From Allokutzneria sp. NRRL B-24872 (GTDB lineage Bacteria > Actinomycetota > Actinomycetes > Mycobacteriales > Pseudonocardiaceae): DNA of 46,627 nt. Of this stretch, positions 1 to 9,808 are shown in pieces. The stretch spans positions 1-46,627 of the forward strand of contig NZ_MUMH01000036.1 of the NCBI RefSeq assembly GCF_002155965.1, written 5' to 3'. Position 1 is the first letter of the stretch. Each line of letters opens with the position of its first letter. The position numbers and the translations under genes were made by a program. The notes beneath the pieces were generated by a model. That model saw only the letters and a program-made list of their open reading frames with translations, did not search any database and was not told the DNA's origin.

Positions 1-15
1 GTTGTTGCCAAAACG

Positions 16-49
16 CGAAAAACCCGGCCTGCGGAGTGCGCGGGCCGGG
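16..49 (-). terminator. Intrinsic terminator of gltA
   Basis: Read on the minus strand, CCCGGCC (43-49) pairs with GGCCGGG (23-29) and is followed by a run of five T (18-22). It lies about 40 nt past the gltA stop, so it is the likely end of that transcript. Confidence 0.75.
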
Positions 50-88
50 CTTCCGGAGTGCTGCGTGCGGGGGTGCGGAGTGCGGGTG

Positions 89-1420
<1,332 letters not shown>

Positions 1421-1642
1421 GCGAGTCCCTCTCACGCTCGGACGAGGACGGGTGGAAAACGGTCGGGATGTCCGTCCGCAGCACCGCCTCGTTGGGGTCC
1501 TGGAGACTCCAAGCTAGTAGGCGGTACGCCCTTTTCGCAGCCTTCGACTTACCCGCTCGGGGCAGTTGGGACAGGTATCACATAACGCGCGTACGGTCCG
1601 GTTCGCCGCCTTTGGTGGCTCAGACCACGCGCTTTGCGGTTA

Positions 1643-1664
1643 CTGAACGGTATCTGTACCGGTC
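1643..1664. promoter_or_regulatory. Palindromic operator-like site upstream of gltA
   Basis: The half-sites TGAaCGGTA and TACCGgTCA are separated by TCTG; all positions are symmetric except one pair and the centre. It lies about 225 nt upstream of the gltA start. This looks like the site of a dimeric regulator, but I cannot name the protein. Confidence 0.4.
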
Positions 1665-1827
1665 AGGGCGCCGTGACGAGCGCGGACGCGCTGGACCAAT
1701 GCCCGACGTGGGCACGGGCTCGACCAGATGACAACGGTGTCGCAACGGTTGAGCCATCCGGGCGAGCATCCCGCCCAGGCGGCAAAGGTCGCGCCCACCC
1801 ACACCACTCGGATGGTCGCAGAACGTG

Positions 1828-1865
1828 GCGGAGCCGGGAACTCCGCGTGACGTTCCCGGCTCCGC
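1828..1865 (-). terminator. Terminator of the permease-kinase operon
   Basis: A perfect 14-bp inverted repeat (GCGGAGCCGGGAAC at 1828-1841 and its complement at 1852-1865) with a 10-nt loop begins 15 nt past the kinase stop. There is no T-run, which is common for actinobacterial terminators. Confidence 0.7.
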
Positions 1866-1879
1866 ATCACGTTCATTCC

Positions 1880-2818
1880 CTATTTCAGCTCGTCCGCCCA
1901 CGGAGGTTCCGCGCCCGCCCTGGAACACGTGATCGCCGCCGCACGGGCAGCGAATTCCAGTGCCTCGCGCCAGGATTCCTCAGGCATTTCCCGCACGGAT
2001 TCCGTGGAAAGCGCGTTTGCCGCGTCCAGCCAGTGCAAGATCGCCGCGTGCACGGTGTCCCCGGCGCCGATCGTGTCCACCACCTCGACCCGCTGACCGG
2101 GCACGCGGACCAGACCACCGCTCGGCGTCAGGACCGCAAGGCCGTCCCCGCCGAGCGTCACCACGATGCCCGCGGGCCCCTTGCCCGCCCAGTCGCGCAG
2201 CGCGGGCCACGGGTCCTCCGCGTCGGCCAGCCACGCGGCGTCCTCCACGGAGAGCTTGAGCAGCCCGACGTGCGGCAGCCAGCCCAGGAAGCGCTCGCGG
2301 TAGGCGGCCGGATCGGTGATCAACGCGGCCCGGATGTTCGGGTCCAGCACGGTGAACCGACCGCGCTCGGACTCCCTCCGCAGCACGGCCTCGTACGCGG
2401 ACGCGCCGGGCTCCAGGACCATGCCGAGCGTGCCGAGGGAGACCGCGCGCACCTCCTCCGGCAGCGGCCCGGGATCGGTGACGAGCCGGTCCGCGGTGCC
2501 CTCGACGTGGAAGGAGTAGCGCGCGGAACCGTCCTCGGCGAGCCCGACGACGGCCAGCGTGGTCGGCTCGGCGCCGCGCTGGAGCAGTGAAGTGTCCACA
2601 GTGGACGCACCGAGCCGCCCGACGAGCGCGTCGCCGAAGAAGTCCGTGGACACCTTGGACAGGAACGACACCCGGCTGCCGAGCCGCCCGAGAGCGACCG
2701 CCACGTTGTACGGACCGCCGCCGAGGCGGGGCAGCAGCGCGGGCAGACCCTCCACAGTGGACTCACCGGAGGGCGATGGCACGAGGTCGACGAGGGCCTC
2801 CCCGCCGACCACGATCAC
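1880..2818 (-). CDS. PfkB-family carbohydrate kinase (fructokinase-like)
   Basis: Phosphorylates a sugar or nucleoside with ATP; the exact substrate is not evident. The protein has 312 residues, normal for the ribokinase fold. An N-terminal glycine-rich segment (GGGPYNVAVALGRLG, about residues 35-49) matches PfkB signature 1. The C-terminal VDTIGAGDTVHAA matches signature 2 with its catalytic Asp and anion hole. The GTG start overlaps the amidohydrolase stop by 4 nt (GTGA), which indicates translational coupling. It is the last gene of a minus-strand group running permease, epimerase, amidohydrolase, kinase. Fructokinase is the closest general match; the context does not settle the substrate. 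Confidence 0.85.
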   Translation of the reverse strand: MIVVGGEALVDLVPSPSGESTVEGLPALLPRLGGGPYNVAVALGRLGSRVSFLSKVSTDFFGDALVGRLGASTVDTSLLQRGAEPTTLAVVGLAEDGSARYSFHVEGTADRLVTDPGPLPEEVRAVSLGTLGMVLEPGASAYEAVLRRESERGRFTVLDPNIRAALITDPAAYRERFLGWLPHVGLLKLSVEDAAWLADAEDPWPALRDWAGKGPAGIVVTLGGDGLAVLTPSGGLVRVPGQRVEVVDTIGAGDTVHAAILHWLDAANALSTESVREMPEESWREALEFAARAAAITCSRAGAEPPWADELK

Positions 2819-4032
2819 GGCGCGCTCCGGCGGAACGGGTCGGTGACGACGCCCTCGCCGAGGTCGGAGTCGAAGCGGTAGACCTCGCGACCCTCGATGA
2901 ACACCTGGAGGGCGCGGCTCATCACGTCGAGCGGGTCGCCGGACCAGATCACCACGTCACCGTCGAGACCGGGCGTCAGCGAGCCGACGCGGTCGTCCAG
3001 GCCCATGAACTCCGCCGGATTGGTGGTGATGGAGCGCAGCGCCACGTCCGGGTCCAGGCCCTCCTTCACCGAGAGGGTGGCCTGGTGCACCAGGAAGTGG
3101 ATCGGCACCACGGGGTGGTCGGTGGTGATCGCGATCCGCACACCCGCCTTGGCAAGCAGGCCGGGGTTGCGCAGCGAACGATTGCGCAGCTCCACCTTGG
3201 ACCGCGAGGTCAGCAGCGGGCCGATGATCACCGGGACATCGCGCTCGGCGAGCACGTCGGCGATCAGGTGGCCCTCGGTGCCGTGGTTGATCACCAGGCG
3301 GTAGCCGAACTCGTCGGCCAGCCGCAGCGCCGTGGCGATGTCGTCGAGCCGGTGCACGTGCTGGCACCACGGCAGCTCGCCGTCGAGCACGCGGACCAGC
3401 ACCTCCATGGTGGTGTCCCGCTCGAAGGGCTTGTTCTCCTCGGCGGCGTGCGCGCGCCGGGCCCGGTAGTCCTGGGCCTTGGTCAGCGCGTCCCTGATCA
3501 CCGCGGCCACGCCCTGGCGGGTCGACGGCAGCGTCTTCTTGTCGCCGTAGACGCGCTTCGGGTTCTCGCCGAGCGCGCTCTTCACGCTGACCGGTTCGGC
3601 CACCAGCATCTCGTCGACCGTGCGGCCCCAGCACTTCATCGCCATCGTCTGGCCACCGATGGGGTTGCCGGAGCCCGGCTTGATCACCGCGGTGGTGACG
3701 CCGCCGGAGAGCGCGTCCGCGAAACCCATGTCGGCCGGGTTGATCGCGTCCAGCGCGCGCATCCTGGCGCCCACCGGGTCGGTCATCTCGTTGGTGTCCT
3801 GGCCGGCCCAGCCCTCGGCCTCCTCGTGCACGCCCATGTGCGCGTGCGCCTCGACGAAGCCGGGGAGCACCCACGAGCCGGAGGCGTCGACGACGGGGAC
3901 GCCCTCGGGCACCTCCACGTCGGCGTCCGCGCCTACCGCGGTGATCTTCCCGTTCTGGACCAGCACCGTTGCGCCGTCAATGGGGTCCCCGGCGACGGGC
4001 ACGACGTATCCACCTGTGATCGCGACATCCAC
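2815..4032 (-). CDS. Metal-dependent amidohydrolase
   Basis: A TIM-barrel hydrolase of the amidohydrolase superfamily (imidazolonepropionase/dihydroorotase-like), which probably cleaves a C-N bond in a cyclic or N-substituted compound. From GTG 4032 the protein has 405 residues. An N-terminal beta-sandwich leads into GFVEAHAHMG, whose HxH binds the metal. Later come conserved histidines (near INHGTEGH), and the barrel Asp in ITTDHPV. The longer reading frame upstream of 4032 only shadows the epimerase gene. The gene is coupled to the kinase by a GTGA overlap and follows the epimerase after 83 nt. The substrate is unknown; the neighbouring amino-acid permease makes an amino acid or amine derivative plausible, but that is inference. 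Confidence 0.85.
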   Translation of the reverse strand: MDVAITGGYVVPVAGDPIDGATVLVQNGKITAVGADADVEVPEGVPVVDASGSWVLPGFVEAHAHMGVHEEAEGWAGQDTNEMTDPVGARMRALDAINPADMGFADALSGGVTTAVIKPGSGNPIGGQTMAMKCWGRTVDEMLVAEPVSVKSALGENPKRVYGDKKTLPSTRQGVAAVIRDALTKAQDYRARRAHAAEENKPFERDTTMEVLVRVLDGELPWCQHVHRLDDIATALRLADEFGYRLVINHGTEGHLIADVLAERDVPVIIGPLLTSRSKVELRNRSLRNPGLLAKAGVRIAITTDHPVVPIHFLVHQATLSVKEGLDPDVALRSITTNPAEFMGLDDRVGSLTPGLDGDVVIWSGDPLDVMSRALQVFIEGREVYRFDSDLGEGVVTDPFRRSAP

Positions 4033-4115
4033 GGTCGGACGGTAACCGCTCCGTCCAACACTAGAAACCCGATCTGACCTGTTGAAGACAAACACGGCCA
4101 AGTGGTCACGTGCCG

Positions 4116-5033
4116 TCAGGCGATCGGGCGCAGACCCCAGCTGCCGGACCAGTCCTGGCCGGGCTCCAGCTCGCGCAGGTCGATGCCGGAGTTGAGCGCG
4201 TTGGTCGGGCAGGTCATCGGCTCCACCGCGATCGCGGAGCTGGCGCCGGGGAAGCCGGTGGTCGAGAACACCTGCACCCAGCCGAAGTCCGGCTCCGCCC
4301 AGATCTCCACGCCGGTCTCCGGGCCGACGAGGCGGTGCCGGATGATCCCGTCCTCGTCGGCGACGCAGCCGCCGTAGGTGTGGTCGAGCAGCATGCCGTC
4401 GAGCTTGCGGGGCTCGCGGAAGTCGAACTCGCCGCCGTCGAGCGGGGCGACGGGGCCGTTGGGCAGCAGGCGGTCCTCGTCGACCGGCAGGTTGGTCCGC
4501 GCGGCGAGCTGGAGGGTGCACTCGTACGCGGGCGCGTGGCCGGCGCGCGGGTAGGGGTGCACGCCCACGCCGAACGGCGTCTTGCGGTCGCCGACGTTGA
4601 GCATGGTGTGCGTGACGGTCAGGCCGCCGTCGGCGTCGAGCGCGTAGCGGACGGTGGTGCGCATCGGCACCGGCCAGCCCGCCTGGGCCTCGATGAGCAC
4701 GCCGAGGGTGATCGCCTCGGCCGAGCGCTCGACGACCTGCCAGGGGATCGTCCTGGTCAGGCCGTGGATGGCGACGTTGCGCTTGGACTCGCTGAGCTCC
4801 AGCTGCTGCGGCTCGCCGTAGAAGCTCCACTGGCCGTCGCGGACCCGGTTCGGCCACGGCGCGAGCACCAGCCCCGCCGAGAGCGGTGGTGCCTCGGTCT
4901 CGGCGAAGCTGGTGACGTACGGCGCTCCGGCCACTTCGAAAACCCGAAGGCACGCGCCGACCTCGGTGATGACGGCGCGCGCGGCTCCGTTGGTGATCTC
5001 GAACTGCTCGCCCGTAGGCTGCCCCGCTCCCAT
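4116..5033 (-). CDS. Aldose 1-epimerase family protein (mutarotase-like)
   Basis: Galactose-mutarotase-fold enzyme that interconverts alpha and beta anomers of sugars in the cytosol. The 305-residue protein shows the family features: ITEVGACLRVFEVAG near the start, a PWPNRVRDGQWSF segment with the conserved Arg (about residue 63), GVGVHPYPRAG with the catalytic His (about 158), and a C-terminal AVEPMTCPTNALNSG segment carrying the catalytic Glu. No clear ribosome-binding site precedes ATG 5033, so the start is less certain than the identity. It sits 41 nt after the permease and 83 nt before the amidohydrolase on the same strand. Confidence 0.88.
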   Translation of the reverse strand: MGAGQPTGEQFEITNGAARAVITEVGACLRVFEVAGAPYVTSFAETEAPPLSAGLVLAPWPNRVRDGQWSFYGEPQQLELSESKRNVAIHGLTRTIPWQVVERSAEAITLGVLIEAQAGWPVPMRTTVRYALDADGGLTVTHTMLNVGDRKTPFGVGVHPYPRAGHAPAYECTLQLAARTNLPVDEDRLLPNGPVAPLDGGEFDFREPRKLDGMLLDHTYGGCVADEDGIIRHRLVGPETGVEIWAEPDFGWVQVFSTTGFPGASSAIAVEPMTCPTNALNSGIDLRELEPGQDWSGSWGLRPIA

Positions 5034-5074
5034 GGGGGCAGCCTACGCAAACGATTCAGGTCTTCGATCCGGTC

Positions 5075-6469
5075 TTACTTGGTCAGCGCACCCGCGTCGA
5101 ACTCCGCCTTGAGGTGCTGCTTGCGGCGGAAGAAGAACCAGTTGATCATCCACATGACCAGGCCGATGCCGAGCAGGATGGCCGCGAGCACGTACTGCTG
5201 CGGGGCCCGCCCGGTGAACGGCAGCGCCAGGTAGGCGCAGGTGATCGCGCCGATGACCGGGACGATCGTGGGCGCCCTGAAGTGCTTGTGCTCGGCCTTC
5301 TCCTTGCGCAGCACCAGGCAGGCGATGTTCACCACGGTGAAGACGATCAGCAGCAGCAGCGCGGTGGTGCCGCCCAGGTCCTTCAGCGGCACGAAGGAGA
5401 CCAGGAAGATCGCGATGATGCTGGTGAAGCCGATGGCGATCCACGGGGTGCGCCGCGTCTGGTGCACCTTGGCGAAGGGCATCGGGATGATCTTCTCGTT
5501 GGCCATGCCGTAGACGAGGCGGCTGGCCATCAGCATGTTGATCAGTGCCGAGTTGGCGACCGCGAACAGGCCGATGAAGGAGAACAGGGCCAGCGGGAAG
5601 CCGGGCGCGCCGACCTTCACGACCTCCAGCAGCGCGCCGGAGCCCGCGGCCTTGAGCCCGGCGGCCGGGATCAGCAGCGAGGAGGTGACCGCGACCATCA
5701 CGTAGATCGAGCCCGCGACGGCCATGCCGAGCAGCATCGAGCGCGGGAAGATCTTGACCGGGTCCTTGCACTCCTCGGCCATGTTGACCGAGTCCTCGAA
5801 GCCCACCATCGCGAAGAAGGCCAGCGAGGTGGCCGAGGTGATCGCGATCAGCGTGCTCTGGTTGGCGGTGTTGAACTCCACCAGCCGCCCGGGATCGCCC
5901 TGGCCGTTGACGACGGCCATCACGCCGATGCCGACGATGATCACCAGGCCGGAGAGCTCGACGATCGTCAGCACCACGTTGGCCTTCACCGACTCGCCGA
6001 CACCGCGGAAGTTGATGAACGCCAGCAGCACGATGAAGCCGATGGCCACCCACGGCGCGGGCGTCTGCACGAACTCCTTGAGGTAGGTGCCGCCGAAGGC
6101 CACGGCCGCCGAGGAGGCGGAGGTGATCCCGGAGCACATCACCGTGAAGGCGATCATGAAGGTGAAGAACGGTTTGCGGAAGGCGCGGTTGGTGTAGAGC
6201 GCGGCACCCGCCGCCTTCGGGTACTTCCCGACCAGTTCGAGGTAGCTGAACGCGGTGAGGAAAGCGACGACGAAGGCGATCAGGAACGGCACCCAGAGGG
6301 CACCACCGACCTGACCCGCGACATCTCCCATCAGCGCGTACACGCCGGTGCCGAGGATGTCACCGATCACGAAGAACAGCAGCAGTTTCGGGCCGATGGC
6401 CCGCTTCAGCTCCGGTTGGCCTTCGGCCGCTGGGGCGGCGGCCGTGCTGGGCGGCGTCGTCTCGGACAT
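5075..6469 (-). CDS. APC-superfamily amino acid permease
   Basis: Inner-membrane secondary transporter for an amino acid or polyamine. The protein has 464 residues and about 12 hydrophobic segments, with a hydrophilic alanine-rich N-terminus (about residues 1-25). The first membrane segment, LLLFFVIGDILGTGVYALMG, carries the G-[ILV]-G-x-G-type substrate-binding motif in the form GDILGTG. The charged loop GFEDSVNMAEECKDP after TM6 is typical of the family. The gene heads the minus-strand group with the epimerase, amidohydrolase and kinase. Specificity cannot be read from the sequence. Confidence 0.9.
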   Translation of the reverse strand: MSETTPPSTAAAPAAEGQPELKRAIGPKLLLFFVIGDILGTGVYALMGDVAGQVGGALWVPFLIAFVVAFLTAFSYLELVGKYPKAAGAALYTNRAFRKPFFTFMIAFTVMCSGITSASSAAVAFGGTYLKEFVQTPAPWVAIGFIVLLAFINFRGVGESVKANVVLTIVELSGLVIIVGIGVMAVVNGQGDPGRLVEFNTANQSTLIAITSATSLAFFAMVGFEDSVNMAEECKDPVKIFPRSMLLGMAVAGSIYVMVAVTSSLLIPAAGLKAAGSGALLEVVKVGAPGFPLALFSFIGLFAVANSALINMLMASRLVYGMANEKIIPMPFAKVHQTRRTPWIAIGFTSIIAIFLVSFVPLKDLGGTTALLLLIVFTVVNIACLVLRKEKAEHKHFRAPTIVPVIGAITCAYLALPFTGRAPQQYVLAAILLGIGLVMWMINWFFFRRKQHLKAEFDAGALTK

Positions 6470-6533
6470 GCCAACAGAGTGTGCCTGGTCACTATCCGTA
6501 CAAGAAGCCAGCCGCGCCCATCTGTTCTTCGAG

Positions 6534-6794
6534 CTAATTCAAAAGGTTATTTCGCGATTGATCTTCATCTCCGCGACCGTTGCTGAGCAGATCACCCGGC
6601 TGGCAGTCCAGGACCTCGCACAACCGGGTGAGCGTGCTGAAACGGATGGCCCGCGCGCGACCGTTCTTCAGCACCGACAGGTTCACCACGGTCACGCCCA
6701 CCCGCTCGGCCAGCTCGGTCAGCGTCATCCCCCGCTCGACCAGCAGCCGGTCCAGGTGCACCCGAACGCCGTGGGTCTCGGAGTCCGCCGACAC
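6534..6794 (-). CDS. Small XRE-family transcriptional regulator
   Basis: An 86-residue DNA-binding protein that is almost entirely one Cro/C1-type helix-turn-helix: MTLTELAERVGVTVVNLSVL (about residues 23-42) followed by a third and fourth helix ending in CQPGDLL. It belongs to the short YozG-like type that is usually paired with a DUF2975 membrane protein, as here. The GTG start abuts the TAG of the DUF2975 gene with no gap, so the two are co-translated. The AT-rich ATCG/CGAT repeats in front of the operon (7445-7479) are its probable autoregulatory site. Confidence 0.88.
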   Translation of the reverse strand: MSADSETHGVRVHLDRLLVERGMTLTELAERVGVTVVNLSVLKNGRARAIRFSTLTRLCEVLDCQPGDLLSNGRGDEDQSRNNLLN

Positions 6795-7430
6795 CTACAC
6801 CGTCCCTTCGAGGTCCTTCTGCATCTCGCTGCCGATACGGATGATCCTCGCGAGCGACAGCAGCACACAACCGAGGATGAGCGGCCACACAGGGAATTCC
6901 CAGGGCGCGTACCAGGACCAGGAGTAGCGGGCGGGGTCGAGGAGCGAACTCAGGAAGGCGCTGCGCGCAACGGTCTCGATCAGGCTCGCGGCGGTGCAGC
7001 CGAGGACCAGCAGCCACCCCAGCACCCGCAACCGGCGCGCGGTCAACGCGGTGTGCAGCCCACTGTCCCGAACCGCGCTGACCAGGCGGTGGGCGAACGC
7101 CAGCAGCCCGATGTTCACCACCGTTCCCAGGTGGTTGGCGACGCCCCACAGCACGCGCTGCTCACCGGTGACGGGCTTGGCGCAGAAGCGGATCTCCAGC
7201 ACGTGCGCGTCCGTGCCCGGCCTCAGCCCGTCCATCTCCAGGGAGCGCTGCGTGACACCGCTGCTCTCCTCGCAGAGCACGTCCGATCCGAACGGGTGGA
7301 ACGAGCCGATGCCGACCACCGCGAGCAGGATGCTGACCGCGTAGCCCACCGCCACCAGCACCAACAGCACCCGGACGATCGCCGCGGCGGGCTCGGCCGG
7401 GTTGTCCAGCGGGTTGTTCTTCTGCGCCAC
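6795..7430 (-). CDS. DUF2975 membrane protein
   Basis: A 211-residue membrane protein with four predicted membrane segments: about residues 15-42 (IVRVLLVLVAVGYAVSILLA), a pair in the middle around LGTVVNIGLLAFAHRLV and VLGWLLVLGCTAASL, and one near the C-terminus (FPVWPLILGCVLLSLARII). A loop after TM1 contains two Cys. The function of DUF2975 proteins is not known; they nearly always accompany a small XRE regulator, as here, so sensing or modulating that regulator is a reasonable guess. It is first in a two-gene operon with the regulator. Confidence 0.82.
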   Translation of the reverse strand: MAQKNNPLDNPAEPAAAIVRVLLVLVAVGYAVSILLAVVGIGSFHPFGSDVLCEESSGVTQRSLEMDGLRPGTDAHVLEIRFCAKPVTGEQRVLWGVANHLGTVVNIGLLAFAHRLVSAVRDSGLHTALTARRLRVLGWLLVLGCTAASLIETVARSAFLSSLLDPARYSWSWYAPWEFPVWPLILGCVLLSLARIIRIGSEMQKDLEGTV

Positions 7431-7444
7431 CGTGCCTCCTGAGA

Positions 7445-7479
7445 CATATCGAAAAACGATGGTATCGCTTATCGATATG
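7445..7479. promoter_or_regulatory. Nested ATCG/CGAT palindrome, operator of the XRE-DUF2975 operon
   Basis: Outer arms CATATCGA (7445-7452) and TCGATATG (7472-7479) are perfect complements. A second inverted repeat CGAT-ggt-ATCG (7457-7467) lies inside. The site is 15 nt upstream of the DUF2975 start, and is far more AT-rich than its surroundings. Binding by the small XRE protein is the natural inference. Confidence 0.6.
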
Positions 7480-7504
7480 GCCCGCCAGTAACCACCATTG
7501 CTGT

Positions 7505-7510
7505 TACAGT
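7505..7510 (+). promoter_or_regulatory. -10 element of a probably leaderless arginase-family mRNA
   Basis: TACAGT ends 6 nt before ATG 7517, and no Shine-Dalgarno sequence precedes that ATG. A TANNNT box at this distance puts the transcription start at or next to the start codon, as in leaderless actinobacterial transcripts. Confidence 0.4.
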
Positions 7511-7516
7511 GGTTTC

Positions 7517-8413
7517 ATGAGGACCGTCGCCGTGCTGGACGCCCCGTCGAACCTGGGCCTGCGCCCGCCGAAGCCCGCGACCGTGCCCGGGACCGCCAAG
7601 GCACCCGGAGCCCTGCGCGAAGCGGGCCTGCTGACCGGGCTCGGCGCGGAGGACGCCGGGCACCTCGTCGCGCCGCGCTACGACCGGGAGGACTGGGAGC
7701 CCGGCGACGGCGTCTTCCACGCGCCGCTGATCGCCGAGTACGCGGAGCGCTTGGCAACGCGCGTCGGCAAGCTGCTCGACGCGGGGCGCTTCCCCGTGGT
7801 GCTCGGCGGTGACTGCGGAATCCTGCTCGGCACAGGGGAAGCCGTTCGCCGCCACGTGCCGCGGGCGGGGCTGGTCTACCTGGACGGGCACTCCGACTTC
7901 CGGCACGTCGGCAACTCGCCGCACGTCGGCGCGGCGGCCGGCGAAGCGCTGGCGCTCGTCACCGGCCGCGGCCAGGACGATCTGTCCAATGTGGACGGAA
8001 AGGGTCCGATCTTCGCGGACGAGCACGTGGTGCTGATGGGCATCCGGGACGACGACGAGGACCTGGACGAGCTGGCGGACACCAAGATCCTCGTGCGCAC
8101 GGCCTCCGCGATCAGGGCGGCGGGCGCGGCGAAGAGCGCGAAGTGGGCGCGGCGGCGGCTCGACCGGCTGGACGGCTTCTGGGTGCACCTGGACGTAGAC
8201 ATCCTCGACGCCGCGGTGATGCCCGCCGTGGACAGCCCGGACCCGGGCGGCCTTGAGCACGAGGAGCTGGCGGAGCTGTTGTCCGGCCTCACCAGCGCGC
8301 CGAACTGCCTCGGCGTCGAGGTGACCGTGTTCGACCCGGACCTCGACCCCGACGGCGGCCTGGCGGCGGCGTTGACCGCCACGCTCATCGCTGGGCTGGC
8401 TTCTCCTCGCTAG
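7517..8413 (+). CDS. Arginase/ureohydrolase-fold protein with altered metal site
   Basis: Member of the arginase/agmatinase/formimidoylglutamase superfamily, 298 residues, the usual length. Family motifs are present in order: GGDC at 97-100, DGHSDF at 123-128 and HLDVDILD at 224-231. In classical enzymes the first motif is GGDH, whose His binds one Mn; here residue 100 is Cys. The usual DAHxD is DGHSD and keeps all three ligands. The protein is therefore probably a hydrolase of a guanidino or related compound, but calling it arginase or agmatinase would go beyond the evidence. Its 3' end overlaps the convergent MFS gene by 29 nt. The mRNA may be leaderless. Confidence 0.8.
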   Translation: MRTVAVLDAPSNLGLRPPKPATVPGTAKAPGALREAGLLTGLGAEDAGHLVAPRYDREDWEPGDGVFHAPLIAEYAERLATRVGKLLDAGRFPVVLGGDCGILLGTGEAVRRHVPRAGLVYLDGHSDFRHVGNSPHVGAAAGEALALVTGRGQDDLSNVDGKGPIFADEHVVLMGIRDDDEDLDELADTKILVRTASAIRAAGAAKSAKWARRRLDRLDGFWVHLDVDILDAAVMPAVDSPDPGGLEHEELAELLSGLTSAPNCLGVEVTVFDPDLDPDGGLAAALTATLIAGLASPR

Positions 8414-9716
8414 GCGCGACGTAGCGCCAGAACGCCGGGAGGAACAGGACCGCGACCACGGTCAGCACCACCACGAGCACTCCACCGCCCGCAGCCGCGA
8501 CACCCGCGCCCGCGGAGGCGCCGACCGCTCCGTGCAGCATGTCGGCCACGCGCGGACCGCCCGCAACGACGACGGTGAACATGCCCTGCATCCGGCCGCG
8601 CATGTCGTCAGTGACCGCTGCCTGGAGCATCGCGCCCCGGAAGGCCATGGACACCATGTCCGCCGCTCCGCCGAAGGCCAGGAAGGCCACGGCCCACCAG
8701 ACCGAGCCGGAGAGCCCGAAGCCGATCATCGCGACGCCCCACGCCACGACCGAGACCGCGATGGCGACGCCGTGCCGCTCGACGCGCATGAACCAGCCGG
8801 AGAACAGCCCGCAGACCGCCGCGCCCAACGGGATCGCCGCGTAGAGCAGGCCGAGCGCGGGACCGCCGCCGGGCGGATCGCCGAAGGTGCGCTCGGCCAT
8901 CTCCGGGAACAGCGCGCGCGGCATGCCCGCCACCATCGCGATGATGTCGAGCAGGAACGAGGCGAGCAGGACGCTGCGGGTCGCCACGTAGCGGAAGCCG
9001 TCGATCACCTCGCGCAGTCCCGCCCGGCGCGAGGGCGAGTCGCCGACCGGCGGCATCGCGGGCAGCCGGAAGACCGCCCACAGCGTCGCGGTCAGCGCGA
9101 TCGCGTCGATCAGGAACAGCGTCGAGACGCCGACCAGCGGCAGCAGGACGCCCGCGAGCAGCGGGCCGAAGACGGCCGATGTGGAGAACGTGGTCGTGTT
9201 CAACGCCTGCGCGGAGGGCATCAGGCGCAACGGGACCAACCGGGCGAGCACCGCGCTGCGGGTCGGCATGTTCACCGCGAAGAACGCCTGCTGCACGCCG
9301 AGCAGCACCAGCACCGTCCACGGCGAGTTCATCCCGACAGCGGCCTGGCCCCAGAGCAACACCGAGGTCAGGGCCACGCCAACGTTTGTCACCAGAAGCA
9401 GCTTGCGGCGGTCGACCGCGTCGGCGATCGCTCCGCCCCAGAGCCCGAAGACGATCAGCGGGACGACGGCGAAGGCACCGGCCAGGCCGACCCACGCGGA
9501 GGAGCCGGTGAGGTCGAAGAGCTGCTTGGGAACCGCGACGGTGGCCAGCTGACTGCCGAGCGCGGTGACGATGCCGGACAGCCACAGCCGCCGGAAGTCC
9601 GGGATGCCCAGCGGCTCGGTGTCGATCACGATCCGGCGCAGCCACCCCTTGCGGACGGGGACGGGCGGGTCGATCGTCCCTGGCTGCTGACTCCGAGATT
9701 CCGCCTTGTCGTCCAC
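8385..9716 (-). CDS. MFS transporter (EntS/MFS_3 type exporter)
   Basis: Twelve-segment major facilitator in the inner membrane, 443 residues from GTG 9716. The first part of the mature protein, PLGIPDFRRLWLSGIVTALG, is the start typical of MFS_3 (enterobactin-exporter-like) proteins. The cytoplasmic loop GGAIADAVDRRKLLLVTN is the A-like motif of MFS proteins. Export of a small hydrophobic or siderophore-like compound is the family role; the substrate is unknown. The reading frame extends 33 codons further upstream, but GTG 9716 leaves a normal divergent promoter gap of 92 nt to the next gene. Its stop lies inside the end of the arginase-family gene. Confidence 0.85.
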   Translation of the reverse strand: MDDKAESRSQQPGTIDPPVPVRKGWLRRIVIDTEPLGIPDFRRLWLSGIVTALGSQLATVAVPKQLFDLTGSSAWVGLAGAFAVVPLIVFGLWGGAIADAVDRRKLLLVTNVGVALTSVLLWGQAAVGMNSPWTVLVLLGVQQAFFAVNMPTRSAVLARLVPLRLMPSAQALNTTTFSTSAVFGPLLAGVLLPLVGVSTLFLIDAIALTATLWAVFRLPAMPPVGDSPSRRAGLREVIDGFRYVATRSVLLASFLLDIIAMVAGMPRALFPEMAERTFGDPPGGGPALGLLYAAIPLGAAVCGLFSGWFMRVERHGVAIAVSVVAWGVAMIGFGLSGSVWWAVAFLAFGGAADMVSMAFRGAMLQAAVTDDMRGRMQGMFTVVVAGGPRVADMLHGAVGASAGAGVAAAGGGVLVVVLTVVAVLFLPAFWRYVAPSEEKPAQR

Positions 9717-9808
9717 GTTGTGAGCGTAGGTAACGACCGTCAGCAGAGAAAGCGTATTCCGGCTCACGTAGGGGATTCCCGGCTTCGGGACCCGTCCCGG
9801 AGGTCGTC

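Larger units (their letters stand above)
1421..1879. other. Intergenic region with gltA promoter, no gene seen
   Basis: These 459 nt separate gltA from the kinase gene upstream of it on the same strand. I see no credible ORF. It holds an imperfect 22-bp palindrome at 1643-1664 and the terminator of the kinase operon at 1828-1865. The gltA promoter must lie here, but I could not pick one -35/-10 pair with confidence. Confidence 0.6.
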
